Virus record (IMG/VR): IMGVR_UViG_3300035674_000149
Span: 1-46,085 of that record
Direction: 5' to 3' (one strand)
Origin: a virus
DNA: 46,085 nucleotides
A program made the position numbers and the translations under genes. Below are positions 33,260-39,796 of this stretch, piece after piece; within the stretch, counting starts at the first letter, position 1; each line of letters opens with the position of its first letter. Under the pieces are notes generated by a model. It did not search any database and was not told where the DNA came from. It was given only the letters and a program-made list of their open reading frames with translations.

Positions 33260-33318
33260 GCCGCCCTCACCGTCAGTCGGCGCAGAAGCTGGTCGATTGC
33301 TGGATATGACGTGCTCAT
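33256..33318 (-). CDS. Possible 20-residue coupled mini-gene
   Basis: An ATG overlapping the stop of the CII-like gene (ATGA) opens a 20-residue frame, MSTSYPAIDQLLRRLTVRAA, whose stop overlaps the GTG of the phosphatase (GTGA). It may be a real microprotein or only a coupling leader that carries ribosomes from one gene to the next. Nothing but the two overlaps supports it. Confidence 0.3.
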   Translation of the reverse strand: MSTSYPAIDQLLRRLTVRAA

Positions 33319-33788
33319 GCCGCCGCGAGCCCCACGAGCTGGGCACCGCGGTTCATCATCCGAACGCCAACCGGGCGAAGCGTCGTGCGCTCGATCGGGC
33401 AGAACACGTTGTCAGCAGCGGCGCGAACAACCGCGGCCGTGTCGTCAGCCATGTCAGCAGCGAGCGCGCCGGGGGGCGTTTCCTCCCTGTCCGGGAGATC
33501 ATATGCGCCCTGGTCTGCAAGCCGCATCCACTCAGTCGTGAACTCGGCACCAAGGAACTTCATCAGCGACAGAAGCTGGCCCATGTCCGCGTTCCGGTAT
33601 TCCCCGCCTTCCGGGTCCGACATCAGGCACTCGATGATGCGGTCAGGGACGCCCGTAGCGTTGCTGAGCTGCTTGACGGAGTAGCGGCGGCCGCGCCCCA
33701 CGTAGAGGCGCAGGGCATCGCCCAGAGCGCCCCTACCGGCTGCGCGGGAAACGAGCAGAGAGTTGTTCGCTGACTGACTAGCGGTCAT
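33315..33788 (-). CDS. CII-like helix-turn-helix regulator
   Basis: The 157-residue protein has a helix-turn-helix: YSVKQLSNATGVPDRIIECL near 38-57, followed by MGQLLSLMKFLGAEFTTEWM. It resembles phage CII-type regulators and XRE-like proteins that act in the early operon. The ATG at 33788 overlaps the stop of the upstream membrane protein (ATGA). A role as activator or repressor of the lysis-lysogeny choice is likely but not proven. Confidence 0.62.
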   Translation of the reverse strand: MTASQSANNSLLVSRAAGRGALGDALRLYVGRGRRYSVKQLSNATGVPDRIIECLMSDPEGGEYRNADMGQLLSLMKFLGAEFTTEWMRLADQGAYDLPDREETPPGALAADMADDTAAVVRAAADNVFCPIERTTLRPVGVRMMNRGAQLVGLAAA

Positions 33789-34003
33789 TCCGCATACTCC
33801 GAAGCATGATGGAAGTGGATCACAGCGCTGGGGAGACGGGGGCAGTCGCCATAAGCTCCTGCATCTCTCGCCTGCTTCGTGCGCTGCCACGATTGGCTGT
33901 GATTGCTGGCCCGACCGAGCGCGCGACCCATGAGAACCGCGACAGGGAAGCTCAGGACGATCCAGGCTGCGATGCCGAGGAGGGAGGCTTGCCAGAGGGG
34001 CAT
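33785..34003 (-). CDS. Small membrane protein
   Basis: The 72-residue protein has one hydrophobic helix at 5-25 (ASLLGIAAWIVLSFPVAVLM), followed by an Arg-rich polar part. It is coupled to the CII-like gene by an ATGA overlap. No family is recognised. It may be an exclusion or early membrane protein. Confidence 0.5.
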   Translation of the reverse strand: MPLWQASLLGIAAWIVLSFPVAVLMGRALGRASNHSQSWQRTKQARDAGAYGDCPRLPSAVIHFHHASEYAE

Positions 34004-34369
34004 CTAGGCGGCCTCCACTCTCGGAGTGACGTTCGGGTGCGGCCACTCGAAAGGAAACAGGCCGCCGAGGTCGCGTTCCAAGCGTCGGAGGAACTGGTTG
34101 GCCTCGTTGAGGTCGGCGGGCAGCTTGGTTGCCCACGCGACACGAACCCGCAGCCATCGCCGCTCGCTGTGAAAGGGGCGGAACTCCAGCCCACACAGCT
34201 TACGACTTTCGCCGGCCTTGGGGTGGCGCCACTGAAAACTTTGGAGTTGTGCCCCAAAGCCGCCGATCCATGTGTAAAGGCGCCCGCTCAACCAATAGAA
34301 GCGGCTGTCGAAGTAGGGCGACTTCAGGCCGTAGCCGTTGCCGAAAATGAGATGGTCGAGCCAGAGCAT
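34004..34369 (-). CDS. Hypothetical protein
   Basis: The 121-residue protein is rich in Trp, Phe, Tyr and Arg: MLWLDHLIFGNGYGLKSPY at the start, EFRPFHSERRWLRVRVAWA in the middle, and helical EANQFLRRLERDLGG. No motif is recognised. It is in the leftward early operon and starts where the preceding gene's stop lies. Confidence 0.52.
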   Translation of the reverse strand: MLWLDHLIFGNGYGLKSPYFDSRFYWLSGRLYTWIGGFGAQLQSFQWRHPKAGESRKLCGLEFRPFHSERRWLRVRVAWATKLPADLNEANQFLRRLERDLGGLFPFEWPHPNVTPRVEAA

Positions 34370-34663
34370 TCAGTCAGTCTCCCCGAACACGCCGAACCGA
34401 GGGTTGCGCGCTTCCGCGAGACCATCAGGGCGGGCAGCGAGATAGCAGCGCGAATACCGGTAAGGGGTCTTGCGGGTCTGGTCGCAGATCGGGCAGTGGC
34501 GCGGAGCATCAACCTCAGCGCAGGTGCGATCCCCCACGAAGGGCATGCGACCAACAGCCGCTTGAGGAATACCCCCGTCGTCGCCGGGAGGAGAGCTGAC
34601 GACGGGGGCTCCTGCGCCGGGGGTGTGGGCGGGCGGCGCGGGATTGCGGGAGAGGAGGGTCAC
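34370..34663 (-). CDS. Hypothetical protein with zinc-like Cys motif
   Basis: From a GTG at 34663 (GCGAGG before it) the 97-residue product has a Pro-rich N-terminal half and a C-terminal CPICDQTRKTPYRYSRCY segment that may bind a metal. No family is recognised. A longer frame reaches 34804 but its first 47 residues look like an antisense shadow of the plus gene at 34730. Confidence 0.5.
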   Translation of the reverse strand: MTLLSRNPAPPAHTPGAGAPVVSSPPGDDGGIPQAAVGRMPFVGDRTCAEVDAPRHCPICDQTRKTPYRYSRCYLAARPDGLAEARNPRFGVFGETD

Positions 34664-34729
34664 GCAGCCCTCGCTTCTGGCAAGCTGCCGGACTCGCGCG
34701 TGCTGGGGGCGCTGTGATATGCCCGGCCG

Positions 34730-35047
34730 ATGGACCCAGATGAATTCCAGCGCATACTCGCCGAAGCCAAGGAGGCCGGCGAGCGCAGAGCGCTTGAGGA
34801 GCACGAACCGGAGGCAAACGACGCATTCGAGATCGCCAGAGCGTTGCTACAGGTGCTCGGGCGGCGCTTCGGGGCCGCCTTTGTCGCCGAAGTCCAACGC
34901 GAGGTATTCCGCCGGGCTGACGATGTTGAAGGCCAAGAAGAGCCGTGGTGCCGAGACGCGGAAGAAATCCGCAAGGTCGCGAACGCAGGATACTTTACCG
35001 ATCTCATTGACGAGCTCGCTTCTGACGGGCCTTCTGGGCGAGCGTAG
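34730..35047 (+). CDS. Hypothetical acidic helical protein (antisense to left operon)
   Basis: The 105-residue plus-strand frame begins MDPDEFQRILAEAKEAGERR and is rich in Glu, Ala, Arg and Asp, the style of a real helical protein. The opposite frame 34660-35007 on the minus strand is Ser- and Arg-rich, typical of a shadow, though its ends overlap the neighbouring genes' starts and stops (ATGA at 35007, GTGA at 34663). The plus frame lacks a clear ribosome site. The strand choice is thus open, and the plus one is favoured by composition. Confidence 0.5.
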   Translation: MDPDEFQRILAEAKEAGERRALEEHEPEANDAFEIARALLQVLGRRFGAAFVAEVQREVFRRADDVEGQEEPWCRDAEEIRKVANAGYFTDLIDELASDGPSGRA

Positions 35048-35156
35048 CGGCGAGCATTTCCTCGCGAACGATGCGCCGGATACGCTCATTGAGTTCAGCG
35101 TCTGCCCGCCACCGAGCCTCCGTCTCGGGCGTGGCGGGGCCAGCAAAGATGCTCAC
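35004..35156 (-). CDS. Small helical protein (50 aa)
   Basis: A GTG overlapping the upstream stop (GTGA at 35153-35156) opens a 50-residue product: VSIFAGPATPETEARWRADA, then a basic helix, ERIRRIVREEMLAATLAQK, ending RQKRARQ. The composition and coupling support it. It may bind nucleic acid through the basic helix. It overlaps the end of the opposing plus gene by about 44 bases. Confidence 0.5.
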   Translation of the reverse strand: MSIFAGPATPETEARWRADAELNERIRRIVREEMLAATLAQKARQKRARQ

Positions 35157-35383
35157 GCCGCCCTCGCTGATTCTTGTGGGGTGTCGGGGCGGTACGTCGC
35201 CATGAAGCGCCGAACCTCCCGCTCAGTCTCCGGCCAGATGCGGCGGGGGCGGTCGCGCTTCTCCCCACGAAGGTCGCGGACGAACTTCCAATCCTTTAGG
35301 GCCTTTACGCCGAAGGATGCCTCCGACATGCCATGGGTTCGGCAGAACGCCTCAATGTCGGCCAGAAGAGGGTGATCGCTCAT
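35153..35383 (-). CDS. First leftward early protein, small DNA-binding-like
   Basis: The 76-residue protein has a helix-turn-helix-like stretch, ADIEAFCRTHGMSEASFGVK, followed by basic residues (RDLRGEKRDRPRRIWPE). It is the first gene of the leftward operon and likely a Cro- or early-regulator-type protein. The ATG lies only about eight bases after the leftward -10, so the mRNA is leaderless or nearly so. Confidence 0.58.
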   Translation of the reverse strand: MSDHPLLADIEAFCRTHGMSEASFGVKALKDWKFVRDLRGEKRDRPRRIWPETEREVRRFMATYRPDTPQESARAA

Positions 35384-35391
35384 GCCGATCT

Positions 35392-35420
35392 AGATATGCG
35401 GGTAGCGCCCCGCACGTCAA
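35392..35420 (-). promoter_or_regulatory. Leftward early promoter (PL-like)
   Basis: On the minus strand TTGACG (35415-35420) and ATATCT (35392-35397) are 17 bases apart. The operator at 35397-35414 fills the spacer, so a bound repressor would block RNA polymerase. Transcription should begin at about 35384-35386, right at the ATG of the first leftward gene. Confidence 0.65.
35397..35414. promoter_or_regulatory. Operator 1, in the leftward promoter
   Basis: TGCGGGTAGCGCCCCGCA is a near-palindrome (TGCGGG and CCCGCA arms, 6-base centre). It matches the other four operators in the GCGGG..CCCGC plan. It lies between the -35 and -10 of the leftward promoter. The binding partner is likely the adjacent repressor. 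Confidence 0.72.
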
Positions 35421-35427
35421 GCGCTTT

Positions 35428-35445
35428 TGCGGGTAGCGTCCCTAC
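35428..35445. promoter_or_regulatory. Operator 2, degenerate half-site
   Basis: TGCGGGTAGCGTCCCTAC keeps the left half GCGGGTAGCG and CCC, but the right arm is changed (CCCTAC instead of CCCGCA). This site may bind repressor weakly, or only with co-operative help from its neighbours 31 bases to the left and 20 to the right (start to start). Confidence 0.6.
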
Positions 35446-35446
35446 A

Positions 35447-35475
35447 TTGCGGGAAGCTTCCCGCGAGGCGATACA
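35447..35475 (+). promoter_or_regulatory. Possible repressor promoter (PRM-like)
   Basis: TTGCGG (35447-35452) and GATACA (35470-35475) are 17 bases apart on the plus strand, and operator 3 lies between them. Transcription would begin at about 35482, one base before the repressor ATG at 35483, so this mRNA may also lack a leader. The -35 and -10 are weaker than those of the other two promoters. Confidence 0.45.
35448..35465. promoter_or_regulatory. Operator 3, perfect palindrome
   Basis: TGCGGGAAGCTTCCCGCG contains a perfect 16-base palindrome (GCGGGAAGCTTCCCGC). It lies in the spacer of the candidate repressor promoter, so repressor could shut its own gene at high dose. Its centre AAGCTT differs from the TAGCGN of the other four. 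Confidence 0.7.
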
Positions 35476-35482
35476 CGGCCTC

Positions 35483-36226
35483 ATGTCCACAAACTCGAAT
35501 ATCGACTATGACGTGCTGCGCGGTCTGGTCAGGGAGCGCATCAAGCCGAGGGGTTCATTCACACCCCGGGGGCTCTCGATGCTCGCCAGCAAGAAAAAGA
35601 ACCCTGATCTTGTCCGGAACCTGCTGAGTGGCACCGATCCGTCATTCCCGAGCGTCTACGGGCTGTGTGAGGCGATGGCTGTCCCGCTTAACTCAGTCAT
35701 CAAGTCGCTGCCCCAGCGACCGGCAGAGGCGCCCCCTGTAGATGACGAGAAGCGGAGCTGGCTGCTCGTGAACGCGCAGGTGGAAGCCGGGGTCTGGAGA
35801 GAGCAGGTGGAGTGGGGTCCCGAGGAATGGATGGAAGTCGAGGTGGACCCGGCGAAGTTTCACCCGGCAGCTACAGGAGTGGTTGTGCGAGGTCGGTCTA
35901 TGGATCGGAAGTTCCCGCCTGGGACCTACCTGCATTGCGTCGATCTAATATCCTCTGGCGAGGCCGTGGATGATGGTGATTATGTGATTGCTGAAAGGCG
36001 ACGCGGTGACCTCGTGGAGCTGACCTGCAAGAAACTGGCCCTTCGGACAGACGGCAACTGGGAGCTGCGGGCAGAGTCGTACCTCGACGAGTTTGCAGAG
36101 CCAGTTTTCGTCGGCTTCTTGCACGACGAGCACAATGAGAACGATGTGCGGATACGCGCACTGGTGATTGACGCCACCTTGCCAATGCCCCGGCGCCGTA
36201 CCCGTTTTCTCGTCCGCGCTGCCTAA
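35483..36226 (+). CDS. CI-like S24-type phage repressor
   Basis: The 247-residue protein has an N-terminal DNA-binding part (about 1-75, with FTPRGLSMLASKKKNPDLVR), a linker with an Ala102-Gly103 pair (QVEAGVW) fit for self-cleavage, and a C-terminal S24 peptidase-like domain with Ser139 in VVRGRSMDRKFPPG and Lys183/184 in LTCKKLAL. Such repressors hold the prophage silent and cut themselves when RecA is active. The ATG at 35483 has no ribosome site within normal spacing, consistent with a leaderless mRNA. Five operators flank it. A longer frame from 35333 crosses the operators and is rejected. Confidence 0.8.
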   Translation: MSTNSNIDYDVLRGLVRERIKPRGSFTPRGLSMLASKKKNPDLVRNLLSGTDPSFPSVYGLCEAMAVPLNSVIKSLPQRPAEAPPVDDEKRSWLLVNAQVEAGVWREQVEWGPEEWMEVEVDPAKFHPAATGVVVRGRSMDRKFPPGTYLHCVDLISSGEAVDDGDYVIAERRRGDLVELTCKKLALRTDGNWELRAESYLDEFAEPVFVGFLHDEHNENDVRIRALVIDATLPMPRRRTRFLVRAA

Positions 36227-36233
36227 CTCAGAA

Positions 36234-36251
36234 AGCGGGTAGCGTCCCGCA
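36234..36251. promoter_or_regulatory. Operator 4, upstream of the rightward promoter
   Basis: AGCGGGTAGCGTCCCGCA has GCGGG and CCCGC arms around TAGCGT. It starts 30 bases before operator 5, so the pair lies on nearly the same DNA face (about three turns). It is eight bases after the repressor stop and just before the -35. Confidence 0.7.
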
Positions 36252-36259
36252 CTTTTCTG

Positions 36260-36288
36260 TTGACGCGGGTAGCGACCCGCACTTATAC
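36260..36288 (+). promoter_or_regulatory. Rightward early promoter (PR-like)
   Basis: TTGACG (36260-36265) and TTATAC (36283-36288) are 17 bases apart, close to the bacterial sigma-70 consensus. Operator 5 lies in the spacer. Transcription should begin at about 36295, about 34 bases before the first gene. This would drive the whole rightward operon to the integrase. Confidence 0.72.
36264..36281. promoter_or_regulatory. Operator 5, in the rightward promoter
   Basis: CGCGGGTAGCGACCCGCA has perfect 6-base arms GCGGGT and ACCCGC. It lies between the -35 and -10 of the rightward promoter, mirroring operator 1 on the left. A bound repressor would block polymerase. Confidence 0.72.
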
Positions 36289-36328
36289 CGTCCTCAAGGC
36301 CACTGATGGCCGGAATGAGGACGAGACG

Positions 36329-37066
36329 ATGCAGCTACCCACCGTCACAACCGCAGCCGAGGCTGCCCGGCGTTATGAAGAGGCGCTGGCCGGCGATCAC
36401 CTGATCCAGGCCGACTGGCACGATACGGCCAAGGACGGTCGCTGGCTCGCCTGTGCGCTCGGTGTAATCGGCGACAAGGTTCAGAGCCCCGCTGACTGCC
36501 CCGCATCTATCATGCCGCGCTGGCTGGCGAAGATGGTCCCCTGGTTCTTCGACCGGCAAAAGCAGGACGATGCCTTTGCTTGGGGCAAGGCTTTTTACGC
36601 CGAGCTTGCCCGGCTGAACGGCAAGGTTCCGTTTGAGGTCGTGTACGACTGGCAGGCAGAGACGGTCTGCCCGCTGGCAATTGAAGTTGCCGAGAAGCGC
36701 GGGCATGATCCGACACCGCACAAAGTCTTGCTGGAGCTTCACCGCCGCGCAGCGAAAGGCGACCGCGCAGATGAAGAGACGTGGCGCAAGGTGCTGCGCT
36801 ACGCCTACGCCTACGCCTACGCCAACGCCAACGTCGACGCCTACGTCGACGCCTACGCCAACGCCAACGCCAACGTCGACGCCTACGTCGACGCCTACGT
36901 CGACGCCTACGCCTACGCCTACGCCAACGTCGACGCCTACGTCGACGCCTACGTCGACGCCTACGCCTACGCCAACGTCGACGCCTACGCCAACGTCGAC
37001 GCCTACGCCATCAAACTCTTGGCAGACGGTATGGTTAAGGCTTTGCGTCGTGTGGTGCTCGCATGA
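36329..37066 (+). CDS. First rightward early protein with dipeptide-repeat C-terminus
   Basis: The 245-residue protein has an N-terminal alpha-helical part (1-157), with [17 protein letters not shown] and [19 protein letters not shown]. Residues 158-227 are 35 dipeptides of Tyr-Ala, Asn-Ala, Val-Asp and Ala-Tyr type, encoded by hexanucleotide repeats. The last 18 residues are a normal helix. Alternation of small and polar or aromatic residues suggests stacked beta-strands or a fibre-like rod. The function is unknown. It is the first gene after the rightward promoter, with AGGACGAG before its ATG. Confidence 0.7.
   Translation: MQLPTVTTAAEAARRYEEALAGDHLIQADWHDTAKDGRWLACALGVIGDKVQSPADCPASIMPRWLAKMVPWFFDRQKQDDAFAWGKAFYAELARLNGKVPFEVVYDWQAETVCPLAIEVAEKRGHDPTPHKVLLELHRRAAKGDRADEETWRKVLRYAYAYAYANANVDAYVDAYANANANVDAYVDAYVDAYAYAYANVDAYVDAYVDAYAYANVDAYANVDAYAIKLLADGMVKALRRVVLA
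36800..37009 (+). repeat. Hexanucleotide tandem repeat array inside a coding region
   Basis: About 35 in-frame hexamers built from TACGCC, AACGCC, GTCGAC and TACGTC units run for 210 bases. All three plus frames stay open across it. Because the unit is six bases, gain or loss of units keeps the frame and only changes the length of the protein rod. Longer units such as GTCGACGCCTAC recur several times, which suggests recent copying within the array. Confidence 0.9.
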
Positions 37067-37296
37067 GCTGGACCCACACCCCCCTAGCCCAGTCGCTCCT
37101 TGCCGACTGTGCCGCCTATCCCCCGCGCCGTGTGCGCCGTGAGCTTGGCGTTCTGTCCGGCCGCGCTTGGGGCGAGGGCTACAGCAACCACGACTGGCGG
37201 GTTCGCGGGCTCAAGCAGCTTGCCGAGCGCGCGGGTGACTTCGCGGTGGACATTGACGCGCTGATCGACGGCGCTGCGGTTCGGGAGGCTGCATAG
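37063..37296 (+). CDS. Hypothetical protein
   Basis: The 77-residue protein begins [20 protein letters not shown], has an Arg-rich middle, and ends with a helical [17 protein letters not shown]. The ATG overlaps the repeat protein's stop (ATGA), so the two are coupled. No motif is recognised. Confidence 0.55.
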   Translation: MSWTHTPLAQSLLADCAAYPPRRVRRELGVLSGRAWGEGYSNHDWRVRGLKQLAERAGDFAVDIDALIDGAAVREAA

Positions 37297-37298
37297 CC

Positions 37299-37535
37299 AT
37301 GAACCTCCTCCGTTTCGCAGAGAAGCACATCGACCGCGATGAGACTTTCGGGGCGATGCCGCAAGCGGCCCGCGCTGCCAGTCCTTCGGACCTCAGCCGC
37401 GTTCCGCGTCTTCGCAAAGTGGCATCGACTATCGCGGGTGCCTGGCACGCCTTCCTCAACATGCCTGAGCGAGTGGCGGCGGGTCTGATGATCCTCACCG
37501 CCATGGTCGCGGCGCTCGCAATCGGGAGCTTGTGA
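37299..37535 (+). CDS. Small single-span membrane protein
   Basis: The 78-residue protein has a polar, Arg-rich N-terminal part and a hydrophobic C-terminal helix (about 60-78, VAAGLMILTAMVAALAIGSL), so the N-terminal domain faces the cytoplasm or periplasm as a tail-anchored form. Function is unknown. It is two bases after the preceding gene and overlaps the next (TGATG). Confidence 0.52.
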   Translation: MNLLRFAEKHIDRDETFGAMPQAARAASPSDLSRVPRLRKVASTIAGAWHAFLNMPERVAAGLMILTAMVAALAIGSL

Positions 37536-38185
37536 TGAACCAGCGAATTGCGTTTGACGGCTTCTGGGATCGCTACGGCCGGCAGGAGTTTGACGACACC
37601 GATTTCGCCAAGGCTCTGGCTCGACTGCCAAAGATCACGCCGGACGGGCCGTGGGTGGCTGGCGGGAGCGTTCGCAGGCTGGTCGCTCGGCAAGAGCAGG
37701 ACAGCGACTTCGACTTCTTCTTTCGCGATCAGGCGCAGTTCGACGCCTTCTGCGAGAACATGAAGGCTCTCGGCGGGCAGCGGGTCAACGAGAGCGACTT
37801 CAACGTCACCTTCCGCCTTCCGGCTGCGGAGGCCAAGCCGGTCGATCAGGACACGTTCGAAGGTGGCGGGCCGGAGCTTAAGATCCAGGCAATCCGCATC
37901 GCGTTCCACGAAAGCTTGGACGCTGTGCTGGACAGCTTCGACTTCTCGATCTGTCAGTGCGGGTTCGACGGAACCGACCTGCTGTTCGGCCAGTGGTCGC
38001 TGTTCGACATCGCCAGCAAGCGCCTCGTGCCCGGCAAGCTTCGTTACGGCACGTCCAGCCTGCGCCGAGTCATCAAGTACACGCGCCAAGGCTTCACGAT
38101 CTGCGGCGGGGGCTTGGCGGACATGCTGGAACAGGTCGTTGCCGATCCCGCGATCATCCAGCGCGAGGTCGAATATGTCGATTAG
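37535..38185 (+). CDS. Nucleotidyltransferase-fold protein
   Basis: The 216-residue protein has the signature of the NTase superfamily: VAGGSVRRLV (GGS at 43-45) followed 12 residues later by DSDFDFFF with the Asp58-x-Asp60 pair. This is the poly(A) polymerase/CCA-adding and MNT-type head. The third acidic residue may lie in ELKIQAIRIAFHE. A C-terminal helical part follows. The substrate is unknown. It may add nucleotides to RNA or AMP to protein; phage-borne forms can also belong to toxin or exclusion systems. GGGAG precedes the ATG at 37535. Confidence 0.6.
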   Translation: MNQRIAFDGFWDRYGRQEFDDTDFAKALARLPKITPDGPWVAGGSVRRLVARQEQDSDFDFFFRDQAQFDAFCENMKALGGQRVNESDFNVTFRLPAAEAKPVDQDTFEGGGPELKIQAIRIAFHESLDAVLDSFDFSICQCGFDGTDLLFGQWSLFDIASKRLVPGKLRYGTSSLRRVIKYTRQGFTICGGGLADMLEQVVADPAIIQREVEYVD

Positions 38186-38232
38186 CCCCAATCCTCCATC
38201 TTCTTCCCCCCTCTGAACGGGAGACATCATCA

Positions 38233-38499
38233 ATGTTCGTGAACAGCATCAGCATTCGTCGCGAAGGTTACTACGGCTACGGCTCGAAGCCCGACGCATC
38301 AAAGCCCTTCAAGGCCACGATTGAAGTTCAGGGCCAACACGGCAAGGTGGAGCTGAGCTTGTCGCCTGACATGTCGGCGCGCATCGTCGAGATCATCGCC
38401 GACGAGGTTGCCGCTGCTGGTCGCGCAACGGCCGAAGCGCTGGTCGCCAACGTGCTGACCGCGACCGCCACGCCGCGCCTTATCGAGCAGGTGGCGTGA
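38233..38499 (+). CDS. Hypothetical protein
   Basis: The 88-residue protein begins MFVNSISIRREGYYGYGSKP, has strands (FKATIEVQGQHGKVELSLS), and ends with an Ala-rich helix. A weak spacing of an upstream GGGAG is present. Small proteins like this with a beta sheet then a helix are common in phage early operons. No function is known. The stop overlaps the next start. Confidence 0.55.
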   Translation: MFVNSISIRREGYYGYGSKPDASKPFKATIEVQGQHGKVELSLSPDMSARIVEIIADEVAAAGRATAEALVANVLTATATPRLIEQVA

Positions 38500-38684
38500 T
38501 GGCTACGCTCCCGGACCTCAGCAACGTCCAGCAGCTCCCCGGCTTCCACTGGACCGGCCCCGTGGCTGAGCACGTCAACTGGCACCGCTTCGTGGACGAT
38601 CGGCCGCCGCTTCACCTCGACGCGGACGACTTCGATCCCTGGAGCGATGAAGTCGAACTCACTCTTTACGGACAGGCGAAATGA
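38499..38684 (+). CDS. Hypothetical small acidic protein
   Basis: The 61-residue protein is rich in Asp, Trp and His: GFHWTGPVAEHVNWHRFVDD, then LDADDFDPWSDEVELTLYG. A GTG three bases earlier is possible. It is coupled with genes on both sides by overlaps. No motif is recognised. Confidence 0.5.
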   Translation: MATLPDLSNVQQLPGFHWTGPVAEHVNWHRFVDDRPPLHLDADDFDPWSDEVELTLYGQAK

Positions 38685-38905
38685 GCGCGCCGACTGTCGT
38701 TTCTATGCACACCAAGCTTCTCGAGGCCTCGGTCCGCGAGACGATGGTCGATGACGTGACGCAGGTCGTCCAGCGCGTCCCTTACATCGAACGCTACCCG
38801 GCGCGGCTTTGGGATGCAGGCCTGGTGTCCGAGTTGGCCGAAGCAGCCGATCGCCTGTCCGCGAAGGTTGCCGAGCTGCAAGGGGCGCAAGGTGCTTCTC
38901 GATGA
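38681..38905 (+). CDS. Hypothetical helical protein
   Basis: The 74-residue protein has a mostly helical pattern: LLEASVRETMVDDVTQVVQR, later LVSELAEAADRLSAKVAELQ, which could form a coiled coil. The ATG overlaps the preceding stop. No motif is recognised. Confidence 0.5.
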   Translation: MSAPTVVSMHTKLLEASVRETMVDDVTQVVQRVPYIERYPARLWDAGLVSELAEAADRLSAKVAELQGAQGASR

Positions 38906-39188
38906 GCCGGCAGAGGGCTTCTATCAGCTCCGGCTCCGCAAGAAAGGGCCGTGGGTTCCGGTCCATGTCTGGCTGGAGGACGGCGAGCGCGACCCGGAGA
39001 CATGGGAACTGCTCAGCGATCAGGTCTGGAAGGCCGAGTGGGCGCCGCGCAGCGACAATCCCAAGCTTTTCCCGATTGACCCCATGCGGCTCCTCAACCG
39101 GCTGCACCCAATTTCAGAGGATGAATATCAATGGCTGCTGATCCTCAAGTCCATGCCTTCCCTCCCGAGATCGCTGGGGCGGTCGTGA
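38892..39188 (+). CDS. Hypothetical protein
   Basis: From a GTG with AGGGG before it, the 98-residue protein reads FYQLRLRKKGPWVPVHVWLE, then RDPETWELLSDQVWKAEWAP. It is rich in Trp and Arg. It overlaps the ERF start by about 58 bases. No family is recognised. A longer frame from 38814 has a Cys/Pro-rich N-terminus that looks like a shadow. Confidence 0.52.
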   Translation: MLLDEPAEGFYQLRLRKKGPWVPVHVWLEDGERDPETWELLSDQVWKAEWAPRSDNPKLFPIDPMRLLNRLHPISEDEYQWLLILKSMPSLPRSLGRS

Positions 39189-39796
39189 AGGTGATGCGCT
39201 CGCTCGGCACGCTGGGCAAGGAGAAGGAGAACAAGTTCGACCACTACGAATATGCCTCGATTGATGACTTCATCGGGCACGTTCGCGGCCACATGGCCGA
39301 TGCCGGTCTGTTCGTCATTCCGCAGGAAGCGGAGAAGCCGGAGCTTCAGGAGGTCACGAAGAAGGACGGCAAGCCGATGGTCGTCTGGAACAGCCGCTTC
39401 GCGCTGACCCTAGTCCATGAGAGCGGCGCCGTTGCCGGGCCGATCTACAAGACCGTGATGGTGCAGGCCAACGGTGCCCAGGCAGCCGGCTCGGCTCAGT
39501 CCTATGCCCTCAAGCAGACGTTCCGCGGCCTCTTCCTGATCAAGACCGGCGACAAGGACGACCCCGACAAGGAGAGTTTGGACATCAGCTCCAAGGGCGA
39601 ACAGCAGACCGACCTTCAAAAGACAGCGGGCAACATCCGCGCGAAGCTTCGCAAGGCAAAAGACCTTGCTGAACTCGGTCTCGTCTGGAGCGACAACGAG
39701 ATGGATCTGGGCCTGATCAAGGCCGCGTCCGAGACCGCCTACGACTTCCTCAAGAAGGAATACGACACCCGCAAGCGTGAACTGGAGAGCGCATGA
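39131..39796 (+). CDS. ERF-family single-strand annealing protein
   Basis: The 221-residue protein matches the ERF superfamily: GKEKENKFDHYEYASIDDFI at 29-48 (the family 'Y-Y-A-S/T..I' core), a beta-rich centre, and GAQAAGSAQSYALKQTFRGL at 114-133, the counterpart of the family G-s-x-x-(T/S)-Y-x-(K/R) motif. ERF proteins anneal complementary single strands in phage recombination. The C-terminal part is helical and charged. It is coupled to the SSB-tip protein. Confidence 0.82.
   Translation: MAADPQVHAFPPEIAGAVVKVMRSLGTLGKEKENKFDHYEYASIDDFIGHVRGHMADAGLFVIPQEAEKPELQEVTKKDGKPMVVWNSRFALTLVHESGAVAGPIYKTVMVQANGAQAAGSAQSYALKQTFRGLFLIKTGDKDDPDKESLDISSKGEQQTDLQKTAGNIRAKLRKAKDLAELGLVWSDNEMDLGLIKAASETAYDFLKKEYDTRKRELESA

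Noticed and set aside
36800-37009. The tandem array considered as a CRISPR or origin iteron array
   Set aside because: The units are contiguous six-base codon pairs in frame, without spacers or an AT-rich region.
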